Below are positions 26,048 to 34,514 of a DNA stretch of 64,000 nucleotides, piece after piece. Source of the DNA: an uncultured Gammaproteobacteria bacterium (lineage in GTDB: Bacteria; Pseudomonadota; Gammaproteobacteria; JAADHQ01); contig CAMYJO010000004.1 in the NCBI GenBank assembly GCA_947258755.1, positions 1-64,000 of the forward strand. Reading direction: 5' to 3'. The translations under genes were made by a program, and so were the position numbers. The notes under the pieces are model-generated. The model did not search any database. It saw nothing but the letters and a program-made list of their open reading frames with translations, and was not told where the DNA came from. Each line of letters starts with the position of its first letter. The stretch's first letter is position 1.

Positions 26048-26317
26048 CTATATCTTTGGCGTAAATCCGACCGGCATTTCAGAGCCTCCGCTAAACAAAA
26101 ACTCCTCCATCTGCTGTTGCAGGAATTTACGATGCTCGGGATCAATCGGGGTTAAACGATGTTCGTTCATCAGGATGGTCTGCTGCTTGACCCACAAGTC
26201 CCAGGCCTCTTTAGAAATAGAATCAAAAATACGTTGACCGAGCTCACCCGGATAAGGCGGACGCTCAAGACCTTCCGCTTCCTTGTTCAATTTTGCACAA
26301 TGAACCATTCGCGCCAT
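26048..26317 (-). CDS. yggX: Iron-trafficking/oxidative damage protection protein YggX
   Basis: An 89-residue cytosolic YggX family protein, linked in enterobacteria to protecting Fe-S proteins and limiting free iron. Family wording is plain: MARMVHCAKLNKEAEGLERP with the conserved Cys7, PYPGELGQRIFDSISKEAW, LTPIDPEHRKFLQQQMEEFL. The gene starts 11 nt after the mutY stop on the same strand, the mutY-yggX order found in many gammaproteobacteria. That order pairs oxidised-DNA repair with protection of the MutY cluster. Confidence 0.96.
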   Translation of the reverse strand: MARMVHCAKLNKEAEGLERPPYPGELGQRIFDSISKEAWDLWVKQQTILMNEHRLTPIDPEHRKFLQQQMEEFLFSGGSEMPVGFTPKI

Positions 26318-26328
26318 GTTACTTTCCT

Positions 26329-27387
26329 TTATGCTGTGTTGTATTGATTGAATAAATACTTAACCGGCGCTGCCAGGCCAAGCTTTTGTGATGTGTTGCT
26401 GTTATACCAGATATAACGCTGATCATCCATGACCCTGTCGGCGCCGGCCAACAGATTGACCGCATAGGGATAGACATGTAGACGATAATGACTGAAGGTA
26501 TGTTGCCACGGCGTCAGCGCACTGAGCTGCTGCACTTGCATGCCCCAACGCTGCTTGCATGCCTGTGCGATCGCATCCTTCGATTCACATTCAGGTAGAC
26601 TCCACAGTCCACCCCAGATACCTGAAGGTGGGCGCCGCTCCAGCAAAATACCGTTTTCCTGCTCGATCACCAGCATGACCGTGTCACGCAACGGTAAGGA
26701 TTTTTTAGCCTTCGGTGTCGGCAGCTGCATAACACGATCTTCGCACAAGGCAAGACAATCTTCGGCGACAGGACAATGCCCACAATCCGGTTTTGAGCGC
26801 GTACATAAGGTCGCGCCCAAGTCCATCATCGCTTGATTATAATCGGCTGTGCGCAAGCTCGGTGTTAGATCTTCAGACAGCGCCCACAGGTACTGCATGA
26901 CCTTGGCTTCACCTGTCCAGCCGTCGATAGCCTGATGACGCGCCAGCACACGTTTAACATTACCATCGAGTATGGCGTGATGCTGCCCGCGCGACAATGA
27001 CAGGATTGCTGCGGCCGTAGAGCGGCCTATACCCGGCAGCGCCACCAGATCCTCGATACCTGCCGGGAAACGCCCCCTATGCTGCGCATGAATTAACTGT
27101 GCGGTCTTATGCAGGTTACGGGCGCGGGCGTAATAGCCGAGGCCTGACCAGTAATGCAGAACCTCATCCTGATCTGCCAGCGCCAGGCGTTTTAAGCTGC
27201 TGAAACGCTGCATAAAACGCTGGTAATAAGGAATCACCGTCGCGACCTGGGTTTGTTGCAACATTATTTCCGAAACCCAGACGCGATAAGGGCTCGGGTT
27301 CTTTTGCCAGGGCAGGTCTTTGCGGCCATGTTGGTCGAACCAGTCAAGGACGCGTGAGCTGAAAGTAGGTATTGTATTCTGCGGCAC
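26329..27387 (-). CDS. mutY: A/G-specific adenine glycosylase MutY
   Basis: A 352-residue base-excision repair enzyme that removes adenine mispaired with 8-oxoguanine. The catalytic Glu sits in EIMLQQTQV (about 40), the helix-hairpin-helix is LVALPGIGRSTAAAIL, and the catalytic Asp is in ILDGNVKRVLAR (about 140). The [4Fe-4S] ligands are in CTRSKPDCGHCPVAEDC with C-x6-C-x2-C-x5-C spacing. The C-terminal NUDIX-like domain (about 230-345) recognises 8-oxoguanine. Length matches E. coli MutY (350). First gene of the mutY-yggX pair. Confidence 0.96.
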   Translation of the reverse strand: MPQNTIPTFSSRVLDWFDQHGRKDLPWQKNPSPYRVWVSEIMLQQTQVATVIPYYQRFMQRFSSLKRLALADQDEVLHYWSGLGYYARARNLHKTAQLIHAQHRGRFPAGIEDLVALPGIGRSTAAAILSLSRGQHHAILDGNVKRVLARHQAIDGWTGEAKVMQYLWALSEDLTPSLRTADYNQAMMDLGATLCTRSKPDCGHCPVAEDCLALCEDRVMQLPTPKAKKSLPLRDTVMLVIEQENGILLERRPPSGIWGGLWSLPECESKDAIAQACKQRWGMQVQQLSALTPWQHTFSHYRLHVYPYAVNLLAGADRVMDDQRYIWYNSNTSQKLGLAAPVKYLFNQYNTA

Positions 27388-27399
27388 GTATTTACTATC

Positions 27400-27680
27400 C
27401 TGGTCAGTAGCTGGTTGCTAGTGGCGAGTAGCGAGGACAAGCCAAAGCTAAAGAATTCTTACCTCGTGCCACTAGTAACTTGCTACTGTTGTTTCATGGA
27501 TTGCACCCATGAAACAACAACCTGTGGGAGCGGTCCTTGACCGCGAACTTAGAGTAGCGAGGGTCGAGTAGCTAGTGGCTAGAAAAAACCAGTCAGCAAA
27601 GTCTCTTTACCTCGCTACCAGCTACTAGCTACTCACTACTGTTTAATCGCGGTCAAGGACCGCTCCCACACAACATTTAA
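27400..27680. repeat. Nested palindromic repeats between asmA and mutY
   Basis: This 290-bp gap is built of several inverted repeats. GTTGTTTCATGG (about 27489) pairs with CCATGAAACAAC. GTGGGAGCGGTCCTTGACCG (about 27524) pairs with an inverted copy at 27642-27670. Two TAGCTGG/GCTAGTGGCGAGTAGC units occur, at about 27411-27490 and 27551-27640. The GGAGCGG-type pair is the REP-like family also seen at 47819 and 55444. No gene is present. Confidence 0.75.
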
Positions 27681-27682
27681 AA

Positions 27683-29647
27683 TCAAAAGAGACCTTTTAA
27701 CTTATCTTTGAGTTTATCGCCCACTTTGTCTTCAAGTTTTTTCTTGACCTTTTCTTCGACCTTTTTCTTGACCTGTTCTTTCAGGACTTCATCCATGCTG
27801 ACCTTATATTTGAGCTTGCTGAATGGACCTTGTATGCGTACCGGAATGGTCCTGCCCTTCAGCTTGGTCATGGCCTCGCCGACCGTATCGGCCAGGTTCT
27901 CGTTGACTGTGGCCTTGACCTGGTAATCCATATGTTCCTTGCCAAGATCAACCCGGCCATCACCATTGATAACCAGCAACGGTGTATCCATTTTCATATC
28001 GCGATTATCGACAATACCGTTCTTTACCACGGCGGTGGCGGTGATCGATGTAAATGGCGTTTCATTCGGCTCGGCCGCGGGTGCCGGCAGACCCTTGACC
28101 AGATTATAGGCCTGGCGGATCTTGTATGGGATATTCACACCCTTGATCTTGCCATCCAGAAAGGAGAAGCCGATGTTTCCGCTGAGACTACTACGAATTG
28201 CCGTCATCGTATTTCCACGACCGCTCAGTTTCGCAGTCAAATCACCTTTGCCATCGATCCATTTCATATCGGCGAGGTCCTGGAACAACGGTGCCGCCTG
28301 GATACCACTGAGCTTTTCATTCATCGACACCACCAGGTCTTTACCGCGGACATCCAGTGACACATCGCCTGAGTAAGAGCCTTGATACATTTTCGCACTG
28401 GCGGGATAGACTCGGATCAAACCGCGATTGGCGCTGACACTCATCTTGATCGCTTCAGATTTCAGGTTCGAAGCCTTCATTTTGCCAATACTGAACTTGC
28501 CTTTGACATTCAACTCACGCAGCATCTCGACCGGCAGGTTAATACTGTCATCCACGCTCGCCGACTTGGCCTCGGCCGGCTGTTCCTGCACGGGTGGCAG
28601 GTAGCGATCGACATCGATCTGATCGACATTCATATCAAAACGTATCGCCGGATTGCTGAAATTAGAGACACCCAGATTGCCATTCAGGTTTGTCTCATCC
28701 ATTCTCACTACCAACTTACTGACATCAACTTTGTTTGCATTCCCCTTCGCAACCAATTCCAGCATGGCCTTGCCAAACACCGTTGCATCGCTGGTCTTCG
28801 GCACATCGATGCCAAATTGCGTAAACGTTTCTCGCGGTACGAAATCGGAGCTCTTCAGGTTAGCACTGAAAACCGGGGCGCTTTTCATCTTTTCAATATT
28901 GACATTGCCCTTCAGGCGTATATTTGCCAATGCAATTACCAGCTTGTCGAAGCTTGCGGTTTCTTTCTGCATATCCATTTTCACAAGGCTGTCCAGGCCA
29001 AAGTGCCAGCTCTTGCCTGCCTTGTTATCTTGCAGATCAAATCCCAGACTGAGATCGACTGCCTTGTCTGCCGAGATCGCACCGCTTTCGAGTTGCAGAT
29101 TAGCGAGCGCATAGGATACGCCTGCCTGTGCATCCTTCCATGACAACTGCGCGTCCTTGATATGGATACCACCGATCTTCAAAGACTCGAGGCCACCTTT
29201 ATCTTCATCGTCTTCTTTCTTCTCCGGCGCCGCTTTTTTATCTTCCTTGAGCAGGTCATCCCAGTTACTGACACCACGTTTATTCTTTGCCAAATTCAGG
29301 ATCATGCCATCCAGTGTAACCGTATCCATCTCTACTGATTTCTTAAATAAGGGCAACACCTTGACCTTCAGGTTGATTTGCTCGAATTGCGCGAACGGCT
29401 CTTTGCCAAAGCCTTTGGCATTACTCAGTGTTGTCTCACCAATACTGAGGCCGACCCATGGGAAAAACGACAGTGATAGATCACCCTTGATCTGCAATTC
29501 ACGTCCGGTCTCTTTATTAACATATTCACTGATTTTGTCCCGATACTCATTGGTATCGATCAGTACCGTGGCCGCGACAACAGCCAGCACCAGTAATAGC
29601 AGGACTACTGCAATGGTAATTCCTGTAAATTTGAATAATTTCTTCAT
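27683..29647 (-). CDS. AsmA-family envelope protein
   Basis: A 654-residue AsmA-like protein with one N-terminal membrane anchor (about 9-29) and a long periplasmic beta-rich body. The N-terminal AsmA domain shows VAATVLIDTNEYRDKISEYV, GRELQIKGDLSLSFFPWVGL and NAKGFGKEPFAQFEQINLKV. The C-terminal AsmA_2 region has LSGRGNTMTAIRSSLSGNIG, DGKIKGVNI and DTPLLVINGDGRVDLG. The tail is a Lys-rich repeat (VKKKVEEKVKKKLEDKVGDK). AsmA-type proteins belong to the bridge-like superfamily implicated in phospholipid transport to and homeostasis of the outer membrane. Transcribed alone, divergent from the host-attachment gene. Confidence 0.93.
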   Translation of the reverse strand: MKKLFKFTGITIAVVLLLLVLAVVAATVLIDTNEYRDKISEYVNKETGRELQIKGDLSLSFFPWVGLSIGETTLSNAKGFGKEPFAQFEQINLKVKVLPLFKKSVEMDTVTLDGMILNLAKNKRGVSNWDDLLKEDKKAAPEKKEDDEDKGGLESLKIGGIHIKDAQLSWKDAQAGVSYALANLQLESGAISADKAVDLSLGFDLQDNKAGKSWHFGLDSLVKMDMQKETASFDKLVIALANIRLKGNVNIEKMKSAPVFSANLKSSDFVPRETFTQFGIDVPKTSDATVFGKAMLELVAKGNANKVDVSKLVVRMDETNLNGNLGVSNFSNPAIRFDMNVDQIDVDRYLPPVQEQPAEAKSASVDDSINLPVEMLRELNVKGKFSIGKMKASNLKSEAIKMSVSANRGLIRVYPASAKMYQGSYSGDVSLDVRGKDLVVSMNEKLSGIQAAPLFQDLADMKWIDGKGDLTAKLSGRGNTMTAIRSSLSGNIGFSFLDGKIKGVNIPYKIRQAYNLVKGLPAPAAEPNETPFTSITATAVVKNGIVDNRDMKMDTPLLVINGDGRVDLGKEHMDYQVKATVNENLADTVGEAMTKLKGRTIPVRIQGPFSKLKYKVSMDEVLKEQVKKKVEEKVKKKLEDKVGDKLKDKLKGLF

Positions 29648-29979
29648 TGGCGCTTCCTATCCCTCATATCAGCACATTAATAATTACTAACCTGTCCGGT
29701 GTTACGACTGGCGAAAATTGAAATCCTGTCTAGGCTTAATACAGGGCATCGATAAACACTAAGCCACTGACATCACAGCCTGCCCTATCATGATTATATA
29801 TTAGTTGATTTATATCAATGATTACTATGCCCAAGTGTATAACATCGTAAAATATTCCTTACAAAAGACAAAGAGGTCAAACAAATTACCTATCCATAAC
29901 AATTCACAGCGCTGTTAAGCAGGCTTGTCTACCAACCGGGCAAAACTATGTTGCCCATAACCCTTTATGGAGGATTCGT
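29648..29979. other. Divergent promoter region of asmA-like and host-attachment genes
   Basis: A 330-bp AT-rich divergent gap. It contains one perfect FNR/ANR box at 29805-29818, listed separately. No gene or RNA is evident. Confidence 0.6.
29805..29818. promoter_or_regulatory. FNR/ANR-type box
   Basis: TTGATTTATATCAA matches TTGAT-N4-ATCAA exactly. It lies 162 bp before the host-attachment gene and 158 bp before the asmA-like gene, so it could control either. It implies oxygen-responsive regulation if the cell has an FNR-family protein, which this window does not show. Confidence 0.7.
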
Positions 29980-30468
29980 ATGAATCAATACTGTGTAGTA
30001 GTTGCCAATGGACATAAAGCACGATTCTTTACCCTCGAAGACCCCGACCAGCCAGAATTTGAATCTGGACCCAATCTGATCAAACACAAAGACCTCAGCA
30101 GTGAAACACTGCAGCAACAGCATCAAGACCAATGGAGCGAATCTAAAAGCGGAGGCAACCGCGGCCACGGTGGTCAATCACATGGTTATGATGATCACCG
30201 CGCACAGCACGACGACGATGTTGAGCGCCGTTTCGCCAACTCGATTGCCGATGAATGTAAGCGCATCAGCCACAACAAGCGCACCAATGTTGTCCTGGTC
30301 TCGCAAAAACGCATGCTCGGCCATCTCCGTAATGCCATCGATGCCCGAGTCCATGGCGTGCATACCGATGAACTGGCCAAAGACCTGATCAAGCTCAACC
30401 CAACGGATCTGCACAAATACCTGGCCCGTGTGAAGCTGATCCCGGAACGGCGTAACCCGGCACTGTAA
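29980..30468 (+). CDS. Host-attachment family protein (PF10116-like)
   Basis: A 162-residue protein starting CVVVANGHKARFFTL, the typical first strand of the family annotated as required for attachment to host cells. A low-complexity, His/Gly/Asp-rich insert follows (about 45-75). The C-terminal part contains NVVLVSQKRMLGHLR and DLTKLNP-like DLIKLNPTDLHKYLA. The fold is related to the archaeo-eukaryotic release-factor/ribosome-associated domains, so the attachment name may mislead. The gene is preceded by TATGGAGGATTCGT, a strong ribosome-binding site, and followed by a hairpin terminator. A perfect FNR-type box lies upstream. Confidence 0.85.
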   Translation: MNQYCVVVANGHKARFFTLEDPDQPEFESGPNLIKHKDLSSETLQQQHQDQWSESKSGGNRGHGGQSHGYDDHRAQHDDDVERRFANSIADECKRISHNKRTNVVLVSQKRMLGHLRNAIDARVHGVHTDELAKDLIKLNPTDLHKYLARVKLIPERRNPAL

Positions 30469-30488
30469 GCATAATATTGCTTACCGAT

Positions 30489-30510
30489 AACGCCCCATTT
30501 TGGGGCGTTT
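30489..30510 (+). terminator. Intrinsic terminator after host-attachment gene
   Basis: AACGCCCCA and TGGGGCGTT pair over 9 bp around a TTT loop at 30489-30509. Only a short T-run (TTTA) follows, so it may be weaker than the others in the window. Confidence 0.75.
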
Positions 30511-30535
30511 ATGCAGATGAAACCGAATTTAAGGT

Positions 30536-30565
30536 TTGACTAATATACTAGATATAAACTATACT
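30536..30565 (+). promoter_or_regulatory. Sigma-70-type promoter of dsrC
   Basis: TTGACT (30536-30541), an 18-bp spacer and TATACT (30560-30565) form a near-consensus promoter, ending 41 bp before the dsrC start. The preceding terminator isolates the unit. Confidence 0.75.
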
Positions 30566-30606
30566 TATTTGCTCAAGTATTTCCTGTTATTTTTGGAGGC
30601 AATCCG

Positions 30607-30897
30607 ATGGATTTAAATGTTGATGGCGAAGGTTTTCTGGTTGATCGTGACGACTGGAGTGAAGAAGTAGCGCGCGAACTGGCCAAGGGCGATGACATGG
30701 AGATCACTGACCAGATTATGGGTTTCATTACCGAGGCCCGTAGAATGTATGATGAAAACGGCGTCGTTCCTCCAATTCGCAAATTTTCCAAGGAAATGAA
30801 GGTCTCCACCAAGGACCTGTATGATATTTTCCAGAAAGGACCGATGAAACTGATCTGTAAATGGGGCGGATTACCGAAGCCTACCGGCTGCGTTTAA
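30607..30897 (+). CDS. dsrC: DsrC-family sulfur-relay protein
   Basis: A 96-residue DsrC/TusE/RspA family protein. The C-terminal arm ICKWGGLPKPTGCV carries both cysteines: the penultimate CysA and CysB with ten residues between them. This two-Cys arm is the hallmark of DsrC proper, which carries sulfur as a persulfide or trisulfide in dissimilatory sulfur metabolism. TusE, which serves tRNA thiolation, needs only the penultimate Cys. No dsrAB, dsrEFH or tus genes lie nearby, so its partner is unknown. TTTTGGAGGCAATCCG is a strong ribosome-binding site. Own promoter and terminator make it monocistronic. Stand-alone homologues in this family may also be regulatory. Confidence 0.92.
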   Translation: MDLNVDGEGFLVDRDDWSEEVARELAKGDDMEITDQIMGFITEARRMYDENGVVPPIRKFSKEMKVSTKDLYDIFQKGPMKLICKWGGLPKPTGCV

Positions 30898-30911
30898 ACC
30901 CGCCTCGATCG

Positions 30912-30943
30912 AACGGCCGCCCTGTCGGACGGCCGTTTTTTGT
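30912..30943 (+). terminator. Intrinsic terminator after dsrC
   Basis: ACGGCCG (30913-30919) and CGGCCGT (30930-30936) pair over a 10-base loop and are followed by TTTTTTG. Confidence 0.88.
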
Positions 30944-31025
30944 TGCCCACCGACAGGCTGCCCCACATGTCCAAGCCTGACAATATCATGTAACATTCCT
31001 GTTTTATTCCAGTAAAGCCTGAGTC

Positions 31026-32081
31026 ATGAATTCAAAAGTCCCTATTGAACACAATAAACCTGTTGTTATTTGGTTGCTTGCGGTCTGTACGCTGATATTT
31101 TGCATGGTCGTGCTTGGCGGCGTCACACGTTTGACCAACTCCGGTCTGTCCATGGTTGAATGGGAGCCGATCATGGGAATTATCCCGCCCATAAACGCGA
31201 GCGAATGGCAGGACACATTTAGCAAGTACCAACAGTCCCCGGAATACCAGAAAATCAACCGTGGTATGTCACTGGATCAATTCAAATCGATTTTCTACTT
31301 CGAGTATGCCCATCGCGTCCTTGGCCGTTTGATTGGCCTGGCCTTTTTGTTGCCCTTTATTTATTTTTTGTTGCGTAAAAAAATCTCAGCCAGGATGGTA
31401 CCGAAAATGATCATCATGTTTATCCTTGGTGGTCTGCAAGGGGTACTGGGCTGGTACATGGTTAAAAGCGGACTGGTGCATAATCCACATGTCAGTCAGT
31501 ATCGACTCACCGCGCACCTGTTAGCGGCAATCTGCATCTATAGTTATATCCTCTGGGTGGCTATGGGCATGCTATGGGATAACACAGCAAACACGGCCAT
31601 CGAAGGCTTTAACCGTTTGCGTGTGTTTTCACTGACAATCACGGCATTAATTGTGCTTATGATTATCTCGGGCGGTTTTGTCGCCGGTACCCGTGCAGGC
31701 CTGGCCTTTAACACCTTCCCGCTGATGAACGGTCAGATAATCCCCGAAGGCCTGTTTTCAATGAGCCCTGTATATCTGAACTTTTTTGAAAATCTGCTGA
31801 CTATACAGTTTAATCACCGTTTGCTTGCCTATGCCTTGTTTATTTCGATACCGGTACTTTGGTTTTTCGTACAAAAGAGCCAGTGTCAGCAACGCACGCG
31901 CAAGATTGCCCATTTATTCATGCTAATGCTGGGCATTCAGGTCAGCCTGGGGATTTCGACGCTGTTATTCCACGTGCCAGTGGCCTTAGCGGCCACACAC
32001 CAGGCCGGCGCATTAGTATTATTGACCCTGTCTTTACTGCTGAATCACGAGTTCAGGAAGGCACCAGCGCATAATGCATAA
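31026..32081 (+). CDS. ctaA: Haem A synthase (CtaA/COX15 family)
   Basis: A 351-residue polytopic inner-membrane protein that oxidises haem O to haem A for aa3-type cytochrome oxidase. About eight hydrophobic segments are visible. Family signatures are VVLGGVTRLTNSGLSMVEWE, the haem-ligand His in YFEYAHRVLGRLIG, VKSGL then HVSQYRLTAHL, and in the second half FVAGTRAGLAFNTFPLMNG, IQFNHRLLAY and ATHQAGALVLL. The two-His pairs expected for both haem sites are present. The neighbouring cytochrome-oxidase genes usual for ctaA are absent from the window. The ATG at 31026 gives a typical short N-terminus. Confidence 0.93.
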   Translation: MNSKVPIEHNKPVVIWLLAVCTLIFCMVVLGGVTRLTNSGLSMVEWEPIMGIIPPINASEWQDTFSKYQQSPEYQKINRGMSLDQFKSIFYFEYAHRVLGRLIGLAFLLPFIYFLLRKKISARMVPKMIIMFILGGLQGVLGWYMVKSGLVHNPHVSQYRLTAHLLAAICIYSYILWVAMGMLWDNTANTAIEGFNRLRVFSLTITALIVLMIISGGFVAGTRAGLAFNTFPLMNGQIIPEGLFSMSPVYLNFFENLLTIQFNHRLLAYALFISIPVLWFFVQKSQCQQRTRKIAHLFMLMLGIQVSLGISTLLFHVPVALAATHQAGALVLLTLSLLLNHEFRKAPAHNA

Positions 32082-32100
32082 CTGATTACACCCAATCTAC

Positions 32101-32114
32101 TTGATCTATATCAA
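32101..32114. promoter_or_regulatory. FNR/ANR-type box before moaA
   Basis: TTGATCTATATCAA is a perfect TTGAT-N4-ATCAA palindrome centred about 87 bp upstream of the moaA start. In E. coli the moa operon responds to anaerobiosis through FNR, so the position makes sense. Confidence 0.8.
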
Positions 32115-32193
32115 GCAGATGACTAGATTTACTACTACTATGTATCTTAACCACTGCAATCAAGTCTAAGCTGACTCTGGATAATAACGCGGC

Positions 32194-33195
32194 ATGAACA
32201 ATAACAAACAATCAACACCGGTACTTACAGACCCGTTTGGCAGACGTATTGAATACATCCGCCTGTCGGTTACGGACCAGTGTGACCTGCGTTGCTTCTA
32301 CTGCATGCCTGAGGGTTATCGTGACTTTGAGGAACCGAAGCACTGGCTCAGTTTCGACGAAATCGAACGTGTCATTCGTGCCTTTTCGACCTTGGGCACC
32401 CGCCGTGTGCGCATCACCGGTGGTGAACCACTGGTGCGAAAAGATCTGCCGGTACTGATCAATAAACTAAACCAACTCGACGGTGTAGAAGACCTGTCGC
32501 TGTCCACCAATGCCACGCGCCTGCACAAACAGGCACAGCAGCTTAGCGATGCCGGCATTACACGCATCAATGTCAGCCTGGATACACTGAAAGCGGAACG
32601 CTTCAAACAGATCACCGGCGGCAAATTCGACAAAGTGATGGCCGGTTTAATGACCGCAAAACAGGCCGGCTTCAAGCCCATCAAGATCAACATGGTGGCC
32701 ATGCAAGGCATCAACGATGATGAGATAGAAGACATGGTGGAGTTTTGCATTGAGCATGACTTCACATTACGCTTTATCGAAACCATGCCCATGGGCGATA
32801 CCGGTCGACAAGCCAGTGAGCATTATCTGGACCTGAAGCAGGTCAAGCAACGCCTCAGCGAACGTTACGAATTAATTCCCGGCACTATGCCAGGCGGCGG
32901 CCCGGCGCGCTACGTGCAAATAGCCGGTAGTGATCTTCGCATCGGCTTTATCACGCCGATCTCGCAACATTTCTGCGAGACCTGCAACCGAGTGCGATTA
33001 TCCGTTGATGGCACCCTGTATATGTGCCTGGGTCAGGAGCACAAGTTTGAATTACGGCCGTTACTCAGGGCCGGTATCAGCGATGAAGAACTATTGGACG
33101 TGATCAAACACGCGATCACGCTGAAACCGGAAAAACATGAGTTCAGCAGCAAGCCGCAACAAACGGTTCGTTTTATGTCGATGACAGGCGGCTAG
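32194..33195 (+). CDS. moaA: GTP 3',8-cyclase MoaA
   Basis: A 333-residue radical SAM enzyme for the first step of molybdenum cofactor synthesis: GTP to 3',8-cyclo-GTP, which MoaC then converts to cyclic pyranopterin monophosphate. The N-terminal cluster motif is CDLRCFYCMPEG, the SAM-binding stretch RITGGEPLVRKDL, and the C-terminal cluster that binds GTP is FCETCNRVRLSVDGTLYMCLG in pattern (CxxC-x13-C). The chain ends in SMTGG; the terminal Gly-Gly is essential for activity in characterised MoaA. No other moa/moe genes adjoin. Its stop overlaps the stop of the BamA-like gene by 4 bp on the other strand. Confidence 0.97.
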   Translation: MNNNKQSTPVLTDPFGRRIEYIRLSVTDQCDLRCFYCMPEGYRDFEEPKHWLSFDEIERVIRAFSTLGTRRVRITGGEPLVRKDLPVLINKLNQLDGVEDLSLSTNATRLHKQAQQLSDAGITRINVSLDTLKAERFKQITGGKFDKVMAGLMTAKQAGFKPIKINMVAMQGINDDEIEDMVEFCIEHDFTLRFIETMPMGDTGRQASEHYLDLKQVKQRLSERYELIPGTMPGGGPARYVQIAGSDLRIGFITPISQHFCETCNRVRLSVDGTLYMCLGQEHKFELRPLLRAGISDEELLDVIKHAITLKPEKHEFSSKPQQTVRFMSMTGG

Positions 33196-34481
33196 AAAGC
33201 GCCCTTGGTCCTGAAGTAGAAACGGCTTTTATTCTCGTCAAGGTTATAGGCATATTCCATGCTCACATTCAGATCGACATAACCTTTAATACGCCAACGT
33301 AGACCAAAGCCAGTCGTCCATTTCAGATCAGCCAAATCAATATCACTAAAACGATCATAGGCATTGCCTACATCGACGAATAACAGCCCACGCACATAAT
33401 TCTTGTCAAGTACTGGCCGGAGATATTCAATGTTTAACAATGCAAAAGCGTCACCACTGACCGCATCAGTATAGGCTCGCAGGTCACCATAGCCATTAAT
33501 CTCATAGACATCTTCGCCCAGGTTATCGGAGTCACCATCAGATAAGCCCACTCTGAGCTGCACATTCAGATTGTGATGTGCCCGCTGTAAGCGCATATAG
33601 CGACGATAAAATAACAGGTGGCGGTTATAGTCATAATCAGACCCGAGAAATTTCAGACCCTGTTCGATATTGTAGCCATACTGAACACCACTACGGCTAT
33701 ATAAATAATCGTGGATGTCCATAAAGGCCACTTGACCAAGAATACTCACTGCGCGATCATTTTCAAACACACCAGTCAGACCGGAAACATAACGATAGTC
33801 TTTCTGTTGAAAACCTGCTCCCAAACCTGTTAACCAACCCTTGGATGGCCCGGTCCTTTTCCACCAACGCGTTACCAGAAAGCGCAGATCAAGCTCATCA
33901 CTATCATACTCTGCTACAACAGCATTGGATTGCAGGTATTGAATCGGTGCGCGCCTGATATTAAATGATGTCGTTAGATTAAATGTTCCGCCATTGATTT
34001 TAGGGTAATAAAACTCCACTCCCAGCTCGTTCTGCTTTCCATAATCTGCTTTTTCCGGTTTACTCTGGATGTAGGTCAGCTTCAAACGCTGATTTAGCCC
34101 GGCAAGATTATTGACGGTCAGGCGCGCACCTGGATTTATCCTGTTATTGTCATCATCATGTGAGAAACGCGGCAACAACAGGACGTAATGCTTCTCTTTG
34201 ATGGTAAACACAACCACGCCGTCTTCATCGACATCAACTAAGACAGAGACAAACAACCCCAGGTCCATGATCGACTGTCTGGAGGCCTGTAGCTTTGCGT
34301 TGTCAATTGGGTCGCCTACCTTGATCGTCAGCTCTTGACGAAGCACCCTTTCACGGGTGACATGGTTACCGGAAAATTGTATTTCACTGATTACAGCTGT
34401 CTGTGCCCGGGCAACTGCCACTGGCAACATGATATTGATAATCAATAGAGATAAACAACAATAGTGCGAAAAATTTCTCAA
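33192..34481 (-). CDS. BamA/TamA-like outer-membrane beta-barrel protein
   Basis: A 429-residue Omp85-superfamily protein: signal peptide (about 1-26, ending ARAQT), one POTRA domain (about 28-105: ISEIQFSGNHVTRERVLRQE, DLGLFVSVLVDVDEDG), then a 16-strand-type barrel ending SRFYFRTKGAF with a terminal Phe, the usual assembly signal. The motif GLRWRIKGYVDLNVSMEYAY near the end fits the barrel. It is much shorter than BamA (5 POTRA) and resembles single-POTRA surface-antigen proteins of unknown cargo. The only start that includes the signal peptide is TTG at 34481; the first ATG lies inside the hydrophobic core. Confidence 0.88.
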   Translation of the reverse strand: MRNFSHYCCLSLLIINIMLPVAVARAQTAVISEIQFSGNHVTRERVLRQELTIKVGDPIDNAKLQASRQSIMDLGLFVSVLVDVDEDGVVVFTIKEKHYVLLLPRFSHDDDNNRINPGARLTVNNLAGLNQRLKLTYIQSKPEKADYGKQNELGVEFYYPKINGGTFNLTTSFNIRRAPIQYLQSNAVVAEYDSDELDLRFLVTRWWKRTGPSKGWLTGLGAGFQQKDYRYVSGLTGVFENDRAVSILGQVAFMDIHDYLYSRSGVQYGYNIEQGLKFLGSDYDYNRHLLFYRRYMRLQRAHHNLNVQLRVGLSDGDSDNLGEDVYEINGYGDLRAYTDAVSGDAFALLNIEYLRPVLDKNYVRGLLFVDVGNAYDRFSDIDLADLKWTTGFGLRWRIKGYVDLNVSMEYAYNLDENKSRFYFRTKGAF

Positions 34482-34514
34482 CTATAAATACCTACACAAC
34501 TACCAGGGCACGCC

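Noticed and set aside
28382-29143. 253-codon plus-strand frame
   Set aside because: Antisense to the AsmA-like gene, no family resemblance and no start signals.
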